Below, piece after piece: positions 1-8,432 of a stretch of 64,000 nt of DNA (positions are counted from its first letter, which is position 1; each line of letters opens with the position of its first letter). The stretch is from assembly GCA_013204985.1 (NCBI GenBank), contig JABMLG010000012.1, positions 26,211 to 90,210 on the forward strand, given 5' to 3'. The DNA is from Microbacteriaceae bacterium VKM Ac-2855 (GTDB lineage: Bacteria > Actinomycetota > Actinomycetes > Actinomycetales > Microbacteriaceae). Under the pieces are notes generated by a model. It was not told where the DNA came from and did not search any database. It saw nothing but the letters and a program-made list of their open reading frames with translations. A program made the position numbers and the translations under genes.

Positions 1-1054
1 GGGTCTTGCCGATCGCCTGGGCCAGCATCTGCTGGTGCCCGTTGGTCGTGGCCGTGGCGGGGATCGGCTCGTCGATCGGGAACTGGGCGAAGTCGATGCC
101 GGAGTGACGCGAGAGGTGCAGCAGACCGAGCTCGGGGTGCGCCTGCGCGAACTCCTTCTGCCGCGCGGCCTTCTGCTGCGCTTCCGCATCCGTCTCGCCG
201 AGCACGGGCGAGACCATGAAGAGCACCTTCACGTCATCGGGGTTGCGGCCGACGCGGATCGCCTCCTGACGGATGTCGTCGCGGAACGCCTTCATCGCCT
301 CGGGGCCGCCCTCGACCCCCGAGATGACCGAGTTGGCGGTGCGCGCGGCGAAGCGCTTGCCGCGCGGCGAACCACCGGCCTGGGTGAAGACCGGCCGGCC
401 CTGCGGCGAACGCGGGGCGTTCAGCGGGCCGCGCGAGCGGTAGAAACGGCCCTCGAAGTCGAGGGTGTGCACCTTCTCGAAGTCGGCCCAGACGCCGTTC
501 TCCTCGTCGATGCTGACGGCGTCCTCGTCCCACGACTCCCAGAGCGCGCAGGCGAGGTCGAAGAACTCGTCGGCCATGTCGTAGCGGAGGTCGTGCTCCT
601 CGAGGAGGTCCTTGCCGTAGTTCTGCGCGCCGCGGTGGCTGGAGGAGGTGACGACGTTCCAGCCCGTGCGACCCTGCGACATGTGATCGAGCGTGTTGAT
701 CTTCCGAGCGAGCATGTAGGGGTGGTACTCGGTGATCGAGAGGGTGGGCACGACGCCGATGTGGCTGGTGAGGTGCGACATGATCGGCGCGAGCACGGTC
801 GGGTCCATCTTGGGCGTCGCGGTGGCGCTCGAGAGGTACGCCTTGGAGTTGCCGCCGTACGCATCCGGCACGTAGTTCGAGTCTTCGATGATGATGTAGT
901 CGAAGCGCGCTCGTTCGAGCGCCTGCGCCGTGTCGACCCAGAGCTGGGGGCTGGCCCAGTCGACACCGCCGCGGCCCGACCAGGTGCGGTTCCATGACTT
1001 CACGCCGAAACCACCGGCGCCGAACCAGGCGAGGTGGAAGGGTTTCGCAGACAT
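1..1054 (-). CDS. LLM class flavin-dependent oxidoreductase, 3' end cut by window edge
   Basis: The frame is open from the ATG at 1054 to the window edge, so the C-terminus is missing; 351 codons are visible. The start MSAKPFHLAWFGAGGF follows an AAGGAG ribosome site and matches the N-termini of the paralogues downstream. The protein has the luciferase-like TIM-barrel signatures of the NtaA/SnaA/DszA-type monooxygenases: TLSITEYHPYMLARKINTLD, then GRVGWNVVTSS near residue 145, and QAGGSPRGKRFAA near residue 250. Such enzymes oxygenate small organic or organosulfur compounds using reduced FMN from a separate reductase. It is the last visible gene of a leftward run of six paralogues. A noncoding stretch of about 700 nt separates it from the next gene, so it may have its own promoter. 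Substrate unknown. Confidence 0.9.
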   Translation of the reverse strand, partial: MSAKPFHLAWFGAGGFGVKSWNRTWSGRGGVDWASPQLWVDTAQALERARFDYIIIEDSNYVPDAYGGNSKAYLSSATATPKMDPTVLAPIMSHLTSHIGVVPTLSITEYHPYMLARKINTLDHMSQGRTGWNVVTSSSHRGAQNYGKDLLEEHDLRYDMADEFFDLACALWESWDEDAVSIDEENGVWADFEKVHTLDFEGRFYRSRGPLNAPRSPQGRPVFTQAGGSPRGKRFAARTANSVISGVEGGPEAMKAFRDDIRQEAIRVGRNPDDVKVLFMVSPVLGETDAEAQQKAARQKEFAQAHPELGLLHLSRHSGIDFAQFPIDEPIPATATTNGHQQMLAQAIGKT

Positions 1055-1353
1055 CTCGTTCTCCTTGCGGGGTGCGCGTGGCGGGGATGTCGATAACGCT
1101 ATGCAGCCCGTGTTACGCCGCCGGTCGCCAGGGGTGAAGAGGCGATTACGCCACACGCACGACCACGTTTAAGCCGGTCAGAGCGATTTCCGCGCCGCGT
1201 ATACTGCCGGATCGCCAGGAGATTCCACCGCTCACGACGACGGATGCGCGTGTCGCGTCGGCACACCGGCCCGGTTCGCCGGTTGCGTGCGGCCCCGACT
1301 CTGCGCCGGTCGGGCCGTCAGGGCCGATCAGGCCGATCGGGGCCGAGCCCTGT

Positions 1354-1427
1354 CGACGCAACCTCGGTTGAGAGGCGTCGTCAGCGCCCATCGGAGTTCA
1401 GGACCGGTCTCAGCCGAGGTTGCGTCG
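1354..1427. repeat. 74-nt palindromic repeat, copy 1
   Basis: The outer arms CGACGCAACCTCGGTTGAG and CTCAGCCGAGGTTGCGTCG pair over about 18 bp. The copy at 1569 is identical and related copies lie at 15167-15882. It sits in a 707-nt gap (1055-1761) between two LLM genes, downstream of the gene ending at 1762. Apart from the two repeats, I see no gene in that gap. The start of the leftward gene at 1054 lies on the other side, so a promoter for it should fall between about 1060 and 1350, but none is obvious. Confidence 0.9.
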
Positions 1428-1568
1428 AGGCCTGCCGCGTCGCGTTGATCCACCGGTCGATGAAACCGCGCACCTGTCGGTCGCACCCTCAGCGGGACGC
1501 CAATCCCTCATGACCACCACGTGCACGTACCGCCGGAACCCCACTCAGAGGTCACGGCCGAACTGCAC

Positions 1569-1642
1569 CGACGCAACCTCGGTTGAGAGGCGTCGTCAGC
1601 GCCCATCGGAGTTCAGGACCGGTCTCAGCCGAGGTTGCGTCG
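1569..1642. repeat. 74-nt palindromic repeat, copy 2
   Basis: Base-for-base identical to the copy at 1354-1427 and in the same orientation; start-to-start spacing is 215 nt. The inner part (GTCAGCGCCCATCGGAGTTC) is the degenerate counterpart of the inner hairpin that is perfect in the copies near 15.2-15.9 kb. It lies about 120 nt beyond the stop codon of the LLM gene at 1762-3078. Confidence 0.9.
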
Positions 1643-1761
1643 AGGCCCCTAGCGTCGACTCCCCCGCGCGTTCATGCGGTCAGAACTCCACGCCGCAATA
1701 CGACGCGGAAAGGGCCGCCGCACCGTCCATCCGGACGGCGCGACGGCCCCTGCGACCCCGC

Positions 1762-3078
1762 TCAGTAGGCGAGCAGGTTGTCCTTGAACAGCTCGCGATC
1801 GTACGACGTCCGGATGAGGCCGCGGCGACGCAGCTCGGGCGCCAAACCCGAAGCGATCTCGTCGATGTAGCGGCGGCTATGCGTCAGCCCGGTCTCGGCG
1901 CGGATGAGGAAGCCGTCGCCGCCGACCTCGTCCATGATCTCCTCCATCCGGTCGGCGACCTGTGAGATCGTGCCCACCATCTGCGGGCCGAGCTGGGCGC
2001 GTTCGGGAAGCGCCTCGCGCAGCGTCTTGCCCTCGTTGCGCTTCATGAAGTCCTCGAGGATCGACTGGTGGCCGTTGGTGGTGAGGTCCTGCGGCATCGG
2101 CGCATCCAGGTCGAACTGGAAGAAGTCGATCTCGGTGACGGCCGAGATCATCGACAGCGTCTGCTCGATCTGCAGCGGGTCGCCCATCCCGTAGGTCCGC
2201 TCCCACACCAGCTTGGCCTCCGCCTCCGTCTCGCCCAGCACGGGCGCCGCGTGGAAGAGGACTTTGATCTCGTCGGGATCGCGACCGAACTTCGCGGCGC
2301 GCTCACGCACATCCGCCCGGTACGCCTTCATCTTCGCGACGTTCGGGTTCGTGGCGACGATCGCGTTGGCGTGCTGCGCCGCGAAGTCGCGGCCCTTCGG
2401 CGAGCCGCCCGCCTGGCAGAGCACCGGGTGGCCCTGCGGCCCGGCCGGCATGTTCAGCGGCCCCCGCGACGAGTGGTACTTGCCCTGGTAATCGATGGTG
2501 TGCACCTTCGTGTGATCGGCGTAGGTGCCCGTCTCCCGATCCTGGACGATCGCGCCCGGCTCCCACGAGTCCCAGAGCGCCTTCACCACCTCGACGAATT
2601 CCTCAGCCCGGTCGTAGCGCTCGTCGTGCGGCGGAAGCTTGTCCATGCCGTAGTTCTGCGCGGCCTTGTCCTCGGATGAGGTGACGATGTTCCAGCCGAC
2701 GCGGCCGCCGGTGAGGTGGTCCATCGTCGCCATCACGCGAGCCAGGATGTAGGGCGAATAGAACGAGGTGGAGCCTGTCGCGATGAAGCCGATGTGCTTC
2801 GTCGCCTTCGCCAACAAGGGCAGAAGGGGGAACGGGTCGAGTTTGGGCGAGTGCAGACTGTGTTTGAGGTCCATGTATGCGGACCCGCTGCCGCCCTCGG
2901 AGACCATCGTCGAGTCCTCGAACATCATGAAGTCGAAGCCGGCGCGCTCGAGCTGCCGCGCCATCGAGACGTAGTACTCCCCCGTCATCCACTCGGTGCC
3001 GGTGTCGCCGCCCCAGCTGGAGCGCCAGGCGGGCGCGGTGAACGAGGTGAACCAGGCGAGGTGGAAGGGCGTGGTCAT
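1762..3078 (-). CDS. LLM class flavin-dependent oxidoreductase
   Basis: A 438-residue luciferase-like monooxygenase starting MTTPFHLAWFTSFTAPAW. The longer open frame upstream lacks homology, and this start aligns with the paralogues. Recognisable segments are the N-terminal strand FHLAWF, MVSEGGSGSAYMDL, the TGGRVGWNIVTSSEDKAAQN loop near residue 145, and QAGGSPKGRDFAAQHA near residue 245. These are typical of the NtaA/SnaA/DmoA-like group, which needs FMNH2 supplied by a partner reductase. The ATG overlaps the TGA of the upstream LLM gene by one base (ATGA), implying translational coupling in one operon. No flavin reductase is encoded in the visible cluster. Function is certain at superfamily level only. 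Confidence 0.93.
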   Translation of the reverse strand: MTTPFHLAWFTSFTAPAWRSSWGGDTGTEWMTGEYYVSMARQLERAGFDFMMFEDSTMVSEGGSGSAYMDLKHSLHSPKLDPFPLLPLLAKATKHIGFIATGSTSFYSPYILARVMATMDHLTGGRVGWNIVTSSEDKAAQNYGMDKLPPHDERYDRAEEFVEVVKALWDSWEPGAIVQDRETGTYADHTKVHTIDYQGKYHSSRGPLNMPAGPQGHPVLCQAGGSPKGRDFAAQHANAIVATNPNVAKMKAYRADVRERAAKFGRDPDEIKVLFHAAPVLGETEAEAKLVWERTYGMGDPLQIEQTLSMISAVTEIDFFQFDLDAPMPQDLTTNGHQSILEDFMKRNEGKTLREALPERAQLGPQMVGTISQVADRMEEIMDEVGGDGFLIRAETGLTHSRRYIDEIASGLAPELRRRGLIRTSYDRELFKDNLLAY

Positions 3079-4412
3079 CAGGCCACCTGCTCTTCCACGA
3101 GTGCCGCGCGCGGATCCGCTGCGCGGGGGTCGATGGCGCGGGGGTCGATGGTGTCCAGGCCGAAATGGCTCAAGATCGTGGCTCCTTCGTACTCGGTGCG
3201 GAAGAGTCCGCGCTGCTGCAGGATGGGCACCACGGTGTCGACGAAGTCGTCGATCGTCCGCGGCAGGATGGGCGCGACCAGGGAGTAGCCGTCGCAGGTG
3301 CCCGCGAGGAACCACTCCTCCATCACGTCGGCGACGTGCTCCGGGGTGCCGGTCGCGACGAACTGCATGTTCGCCAGTCCGCCGACGTACGAGCGGTACG
3401 CGATCTCAGCGAGCGTGAGGCCCTCCTCGCGCGCCATCCGCGTGAACAGGGTCGCCTGGCTCACGCTCGCGGAGGTCACCACGGGCAGCTCGTCGAACGG
3501 CAGAGGTCCGTTCGGGTCGTGTTCGGTGAGGTCGTACTCGAGCAGGCCGCTCAAGTGCGCGATCACATCGGCGCCCTCGGCGTGGTCGTCGTCGAGGCGC
3601 TTCTGCAGCGCGGCCGCGTCCGCCGCCGTCGATCCGAGGAAGGGCGCGATGCCCAGCAGCACCTTCACGCTGTCGGGGTCGCGACCGTACGCGGCGGCGC
3701 GCTTCTTGATGTCGTCGTAGTACTCCTTCGCGCGTTCCAGGGTCGAACCGCCGGCGTAGATCGCATCCGCCCAACGCGCCGCGAGGTCGCGACCCTCGGG
3801 GGAGGATCCGGCCTGGACGATCACCGGCCGACCCGCCGGCGGCTGCGCCACGTCGAGCGCGGCGTCGACGTCGAAGTGCTTGCCGTGATGCACCACCCGC
3901 GCCGGGGCCAGCTCGGGGGTGCCGGCCGCGGCCCAGAGCTTGGTGACCACCTCGATGAACTCGTTCGACCGTTCGTAGCGCTCGTCATGCGGCAGCTGGC
4001 GCGCACGCCCGAAGTTCCGCGCGGTCGCGTCGCCGGAGGATGCGACGTAGTTGATCCCGAGGCGCCCGCCCATGATCGCGCTCGCGGAGGCGGCGCGGCG
4101 CGCGACGTCGTACGGTTCGTTATAACTCGTCGAGAGCGTCGCGATGATCGCGATGTTCGAGGTGCAGGCGGCGAGCGCCGACACCAGCTCCAGCGGATCC
4201 AGCCGGGTGCCGGTCGAGGAGGTGCGGCCCCAGGAGTGCACCGGGGTGTCGGCGATGAACGCCTGGTCGAACAGTCCGCGCTCGGCGGCGCGCGTGACGT
4301 GCACGTACGCGTCGACGTTGGGGATCTGGGTGAGGTCGCTCTCCGGATGCCGCCAGGCACCCGAGTGCCGGCCGTACTCCGAGAGGTTCACGCTCAAGTG
4401 CATCTTCTTCAT
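3078..4412 (-). CDS. NtaA/DmoA-like FMN-dependent monooxygenase (LLM class)
   Basis: A 444-residue LLM-superfamily enzyme starting MKKMHLSVNLSEYGRH. The N-terminus (LSVNLSEYGRHSGAWRHPES) and the motif MGGRLGINYVASSGDATARN near residue 130 resemble the nitrilotriacetate/dimethyl-sulfide monooxygenase component A group more than its neighbours do. QAGSSPEGRDLAARWADAIY is the FMN-phosphate-side loop common to these enzymes. The start is shared with the stop of the preceding gene by an ATGA overlap at 4412, and its own TGA overlaps the next gene at 3078, so three genes form a tightly coupled block. An arginine- and aspartate-rich C-terminus (IDPRAIDPRAADPRA) carries a small repeat. Substrate not predictable from sequence. 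Confidence 0.93.
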   Translation of the reverse strand: MKKMHLSVNLSEYGRHSGAWRHPESDLTQIPNVDAYVHVTRAAERGLFDQAFIADTPVHSWGRTSSTGTRLDPLELVSALAACTSNIAIIATLSTSYNEPYDVARRAASASAIMGGRLGINYVASSGDATARNFGRARQLPHDERYERSNEFIEVVTKLWAAAGTPELAPARVVHHGKHFDVDAALDVAQPPAGRPVIVQAGSSPEGRDLAARWADAIYAGGSTLERAKEYYDDIKKRAAAYGRDPDSVKVLLGIAPFLGSTAADAAALQKRLDDDHAEGADVIAHLSGLLEYDLTEHDPNGPLPFDELPVVTSASVSQATLFTRMAREEGLTLAEIAYRSYVGGLANMQFVATGTPEHVADVMEEWFLAGTCDGYSLVAPILPRTIDDFVDTVVPILQQRGLFRTEYEGATILSHFGLDTIDPRAIDPRAADPRAALVEEQVA

Positions 4413-5317
4413 CAGGCTGCCCGTCCTCCGTAGCTGATCCGTCCGCTGATCCCGAGCGACTCCGCCAGGGTGTCTCCCGCCGCGCATTCGGCGTCCAGAT
4501 CGAGCGCCGCCTCGACCATCTCGGCCGCCGCCGCGACCGTTCCCGTCAGTGCGACGCCGTCGATGCCGAGGTCGGCGACGATCAGCGCCGTGGCCTCGCC
4601 GATGTGCTCGATCGCCACCGCGAGCAGCACGGCCGGCACGCCGGCACAGGCCGCGACCAGGGCTTTCGCCTCCGCTCGGTCACCCGCCACCACGATCGCC
4701 ACGTCCACGAGGGGTGCCAGCATCGCGGCTTCCTCCGTGTTGGCGATCCGGCCGAAGAGCACCGGGCGCCGGGCCGGTGAGGGCGGCACGTCGAGCGGTC
4801 CGGCCACCCGGAACGCCGTCGAGCGGTAGTCGATCGGATGGATGCGCGCGTCGTCCTTGAAGTCGCCCGTCGCCGCATCCGGCCATTGCGAGCCCTCCTC
4901 CCAGCTGTCCCAGAGCTCGAGCGCGATCTCGACGAACTCACCCGTGCGGTGCAGCTCCTCGCCGCGGCCGAGGGCGGAGCGCCAGTCGTACCCGGTCGCC
5001 TCTTGCGACCCCGTCGCCGCGCGGATCAACCAGCCCCCGCGACCCTCCGCGAAGTGGTCGAGCGTCGCGAGCCGCCGAGCCGCGTGATACGGGAAGCCGT
5101 AGAGCGCCGAGTTGGCGGCGACCACACCGATGCTCGAGGTGGTCATCGCCAGGTGGGCGGCGAGCGTGGTCGACTCGAAGGTCGCGACCACCCCGCTGTC
5201 GGCCGCGTCGAGCACGGCGACGGCCGCGACGCCGGCGGCCTCGAGGGCGCGCGCGGCCTGCACGGTGTCGTCGAGAGTGGATGCGCTCTCCAACGAGAGC
5301 AGGGCGGTGACGATCAT
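4412..5317 (-). CDS. Short divergent LLM-superfamily protein
   Basis: 301 residues, clearly shorter than the 430-445 residue neighbours. The ATG (MIVTALLSLESASTLD) is preceded by GGAG at ideal spacing; a TTG four codons upstream overlaps that ribosome site and is less likely. The middle retains LLM features: LYGFPYHAARRLATLDHFAE, GRGGWLIRAATGSQEA, GEFVEIALELWDSWEEGS and the IHPIDYRSTAFRVAGPLDVP segment. The C-terminal third is shortened and rich in Ala/Val, and the usual QAGGSPxG loop is reduced to LFGRIANTEEAAML. It may be a catalytically altered partner subunit of a neighbouring monooxygenase, as luciferase beta is for alpha; this is inference. It overlaps the next gene by ATGA. Confidence 0.85.
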   Translation of the reverse strand: MIVTALLSLESASTLDDTVQAARALEAAGVAAVAVLDAADSGVVATFESTTLAAHLAMTTSSIGVVAANSALYGFPYHAARRLATLDHFAEGRGGWLIRAATGSQEATGYDWRSALGRGEELHRTGEFVEIALELWDSWEEGSQWPDAATGDFKDDARIHPIDYRSTAFRVAGPLDVPPSPARRPVLFGRIANTEEAAMLAPLVDVAIVVAGDRAEAKALVAACAGVPAVLLAVAIEHIGEATALIVADLGIDGVALTGTVAAAAEMVEAALDLDAECAAGDTLAESLGISGRISYGGRAA

Positions 5318-5339
5318 CGTTGTCTCCAATCGGCGACGG

Positions 5340-6647
5340 CTAGTAGGCCATCAAGTTCTCGCGGAAGGTGTCGAATTCGTACTGCTTCCGCGTCAGGCCG
5401 CGGCGTTGAAGCTCGGGCACGAGGCCGTCGCAGATCTCGAGCGAGTAGCGGCGCGAGAAGTAGCTGTTCGCGATCAGGAAGCCGTCGCCGCCGACCTCCT
5501 GCATCACCTCGTCCATGTAGCCGGCGACGCTGTCGGGCGTGCCGACGTAGCCCGGCGAGCCCGCGTTCAACGGGTTACCGCTGATCACCTCGCGCAGCAC
5601 CCGCCCCTCCCACTGGGCGACCATCGACTGGTGGCCGTTGCTCACCATGGTCGAGGGCAGCGGTTCGTCGAGGTCGAACTGCGAGAAGTCGATGCCCGAC
5701 TGCCGCGAGAGCGAGGCGAGCTGGTACTCGACCTCGTTCGCGTCCAGCACCGAGAGCCGGTTGTAGCGCTCGATCGCGCGATCGGCGGTCTCGTCGATCA
5801 CGGGCGATACCAGGAACATCAGCTTGATCGTGTCGGGGTCGCGACCGACCTCGATCGCGCCGGCGCGCACCTCCTCGCGGTACGCCTTCATCTTCTCGGG
5901 GGTGCCGGCCGACACGATGATCGTCTCGGCCCAGTCCGAGGCGAACCGCCGCCCGCGGGGTGAACCACCCGCCTGGCAGATCACCGGCGAGCCCTGCGGC
6001 GAGCGGGGCGAGGAGAGCGGCCCGCGGGAGCGGAAGTACTTCCCGTCGAAGTTCAGCGGATGCACCTTCGATCCGTCGGCGAAGATCCCGTTCTCGAGAT
6101 CGAGCACGAGCGCATCCTCTTCCCAGCCCGACCAGAGTCCCTGCGCGACCTGCATGAACTCGTCGGCCATGTCGTAGCGCTCGTCGTGCGGGAACTGCTT
6201 GTCGCGGCCGTAGTTCTGCGCGCCGCCGTCGTTCGACCCGGTCACGACGTTCCAGCCGATCCGCCCGTCCGAGACGTGATCGAAGGCGTTCATCATCCGC
6301 GCCAGCATGAACGGGTGGTACTCGGTGGTCGAGCAGGTCACCACGATGCCGAGGTTCTTCGTCGCCTCGATCAAGAAGGGCGCCAGGATCGACGGATCGA
6401 GCTTGGGAGTGTCGACGGAGTGCCGCAGGTACGCGTCGTGCGAGCCCTGGTAGGTGTACGGAACGTTCGACGAGTCCTCGATCATGAAGTAGTCGAAGCC
6501 CGCGCGCTCCATCGCCCGCGCGTGATCGACCGCGAAATCGGGTCGGGCGAAGCGCGAGACGGCGGATCCGGCCCAGGCGTGCTTCCAGGCCTTGGGCCCG
6601 AAGCCTTTCGAGTAGAACCAGCCGAGGTGGAACGGGGCGGCCGTCAT
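5340..6647 (-). CDS. LLM class flavin-dependent oxidoreductase
   Basis: 435 residues starting MTAAPFHLGWFYSKGFGP, with AAAGGAA upstream of the ATG. Strongly similar to the next gene (6697-7998) along the whole length: both have GFGPKAWKHxWAGSAV, EDSSNVPYTYQGSHDAYLRH, ATTEYHPF-like and GRIGWNVVTGSNDGGAQNYG segments. They therefore look like a recent duplication. Contains QAGGSPRGRRFASDWAETI and the C-terminal GFLIANSYFSRRYSLEICD. Family role: FMNH2-dependent oxygenation of an organic substrate in the cytoplasm. It is 22 nt upstream of the short LLM gene and probably co-transcribed. Confidence 0.93.
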   Translation of the reverse strand: MTAAPFHLGWFYSKGFGPKAWKHAWAGSAVSRFARPDFAVDHARAMERAGFDYFMIEDSSNVPYTYQGSHDAYLRHSVDTPKLDPSILAPFLIEATKNLGIVVTCSTTEYHPFMLARMMNAFDHVSDGRIGWNVVTGSNDGGAQNYGRDKQFPHDERYDMADEFMQVAQGLWSGWEEDALVLDLENGIFADGSKVHPLNFDGKYFRSRGPLSSPRSPQGSPVICQAGGSPRGRRFASDWAETIIVSAGTPEKMKAYREEVRAGAIEVGRDPDTIKLMFLVSPVIDETADRAIERYNRLSVLDANEVEYQLASLSRQSGIDFSQFDLDEPLPSTMVSNGHQSMVAQWEGRVLREVISGNPLNAGSPGYVGTPDSVAGYMDEVMQEVGGDGFLIANSYFSRRYSLEICDGLVPELQRRGLTRKQYEFDTFRENLMAY

Positions 6648-6696
6648 GCGGTGTTCCTTTCAGAGGAGGGACGGGGTTCGACGCAGCAGCCGCGCA

Positions 6697-7998
6697 TCAG
6701 AACGCCAGGAGGTTCTCGCGAAGGGTGGCGTGCTCGTACGCCGTGCGGGTGAGCCCGCGTTTCTGCAGTTCGGGCACCAGGCCGTCGCAGATCTCGGTGA
6801 CGTAGCGGCGCGAGAAGTAGCTCTCGTTGAGCAGGAAGCCGTCGCCGCCGACCTCCTGCATGAGCTCGTCCATCTCGGCCGCGACGTCCTTCGCGGTGCC
6901 GGTGAGCGGCACGCACTCGAGGCTGCGCTGGTACCGCAGCACGTCGCGCAGGATCTTCCCCTCCATCGCGGCGGCGCTGGACTGGTGGCCGTTCGAGATC
7001 AGCTTCGGCAGCGGCTCGTCCAGCTCGAACTGGGCGAAGTCGATGCCCGAACTGCGCGAGAGAGCGGCGAGGCCGAACTCCACCTCGCGCTCCGCGAAGT
7101 CGTATCGGGCCTGCCGGCGCTCGAGCGCGGCCTCCGTCGTCTCGTCGATGATCGGCGAGATCAAGAAGAGCACCTTGATCGAGTCGGGGTCACGACCTGC
7201 GAGCACGGCCTTCGCGCGGATGTCGTCGCGGTAGGCCTTCATCTGCTCCACTCCGCGCGCGGCGCAGATGATGGTCTCGGCCCACTGGGCGGCGAACGTC
7301 CGGCCCCGCCCGGATCCACCCGCTTGGCAGATCACGGGAGACCCCTGCGGCGAGCGCGGCGACGACAGCGGACCGCGCGAGCGGAAGTACGTGCCCTCGT
7401 GGTGGATCGGATGCACCTTCGAGCCGTCGGCGAAGACGCCGTTCTCGAGGTCGAGCACAACGGCGTCCTCATCCCACGAGCGCCAGAGCCGGTTGGCCAC
7501 CGTGAGGAACTCATCTGCCATGTCGTAGCGCTCGTCGTGGGGGTACTGCTTGTCGCGGCCGTAGTTCTGCGCGCCGCCGTCGTTCGAGCCGGTCACCACG
7601 TTCCAGCCGATCCGCCCCTCCGATACGTGATCGAGCGCGTTCATCTTCCGCGCCAGCATGAACGGGTGGTACTCGGTGGTCGAGCAGGTCACGATGACGC
7701 CGAGGTTCGTGGTCGCCGCGGTGACGAAGGGGGCGAGCACGATCGGGTCGAGCTTGGGGGTGTCCACCGAGTGACGCAGGTACGCGTCGTGCGAGCCCTG
7801 ATACGTGTACGGCACGTTCGACGAGTCCTCGAGCATGAGGTAGTCGAAGCCCGCTCGCTCCATCGCGCGGGCGAGGTCGACGGCGTTGTCGGGCTTGGTG
7901 AAGCGTGCGACGGCCGAGCCCGCCCAATCGTGCTTCCACGCCTTCGGGCCGAAACCTTTGGAGTAGAACCAGCCGAGATGGAAGGGATTCGCAGACAT
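6697..7998 (-). CDS. LLM class flavin-dependent oxidoreductase, first gene of the cluster
   Basis: 433 residues starting MSANPFHLGWFYSKGF; a GTG two codons upstream (8004) is an alternative, but the ATG aligns with the paralogues. It carries the same motif series as its neighbour at 5340, including GRIGWNVVTGSNDGGAQN and a GGSGRGRTFAAQWAET loop in place of GGSPRG. The 49-nt gap to the next gene suggests read-through. As the promoter-proximal gene it faces the double-GntR regulator across a 434-nt divergent intergenic region, which makes that regulator the natural candidate to control the run. A perfect inverted repeat lies 25 nt before the start codon. Confidence 0.92.
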   Translation of the reverse strand: MSANPFHLGWFYSKGFGPKAWKHDWAGSAVARFTKPDNAVDLARAMERAGFDYLMLEDSSNVPYTYQGSHDAYLRHSVDTPKLDPIVLAPFVTAATTNLGVIVTCSTTEYHPFMLARKMNALDHVSEGRIGWNVVTGSNDGGAQNYGRDKQYPHDERYDMADEFLTVANRLWRSWDEDAVVLDLENGVFADGSKVHPIHHEGTYFRSRGPLSSPRSPQGSPVICQAGGSGRGRTFAAQWAETIICAARGVEQMKAYRDDIRAKAVLAGRDPDSIKVLFLISPIIDETTEAALERRQARYDFAEREVEFGLAALSRSSGIDFAQFELDEPLPKLISNGHQSSAAAMEGKILRDVLRYQRSLECVPLTGTAKDVAAEMDELMQEVGGDGFLLNESYFSRRYVTEICDGLVPELQKRGLTRTAYEHATLRENLLAF

Positions 7999-8432
7999 CG
8001 ACACCGCCGGGAGTGAGAGGGATTCGGAACGCTTCCGAACCTATCGACGGCGTATTTCGGCACCGGCGTGCGCTGGTGACGCGACCATTACGCCGCAGAA
8101 CCGGCCGCATCCACCGCCGCTCCGAGCCCGGAAAGACGCGGGATGAGCGCCCGCGTACGCGCCTGGATCCGCGGCCGTTCGCCGGGTTCCACCGGCGCGC
8201 CGCAGTTCGTCCGACGCGCTCCGGAGCGGCGAACGGGGTGGCTCCGACCGGCGAACGGATCGTCGCGAGCCGGTGCGCCGCGCGCGGGCACAACCGGCGC
8301 AATAGGGACGTAACGGGAAACGCTCGCCGTTGTAACCTCCGCGACGGATTCTGGACACCTGGGTACCCACTGATGTGCATCCGCTCGATGTGACTTCGTC
8401 TTCCGCCGTGATCGATCTCGTTGGAGCCAGCC
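7999..8432. promoter_or_regulatory. Divergent intergenic region between LLM cluster and regulator
   Basis: 434 nt without a convincing gene; the open frames crossing it are high-GC shadows with no recognisable content. Two perfect palindromes stand out: TTCGGAA-CGC-TTCCGAA at 8023-8039, close to the LLM start, and TGGGTACCCA at 8360-8369, about 64 nt before the regulator's GTG. Either could be an operator for the GntR-type regulator. No clear -35/-10 pair could be assigned on either strand. Confidence 0.5.
8023..8039. promoter_or_regulatory. Candidate operator, perfect 7+3+7 inverted repeat
   Basis: TTCGGAA-CGC-TTCCGAA lies 25 nt upstream of the first LLM start codon, a position where a bound repressor would block transcription or where the 5' leader could fold. 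The symmetry is seen directly; binding by the adjacent regulator is inference. Confidence 0.45.

Noticed and set aside
35..997. Long plus-strand open frame opposite the first LLM gene
   Set aside because: High-GC antisense shadow: Arg/Val/Leu-rich with no motif, while the minus-strand frame encodes an obvious LLM protein. The same holds for many long frames opposite real genes (3165-4433, 6646-8016, 27000-29000, 37258-39831).
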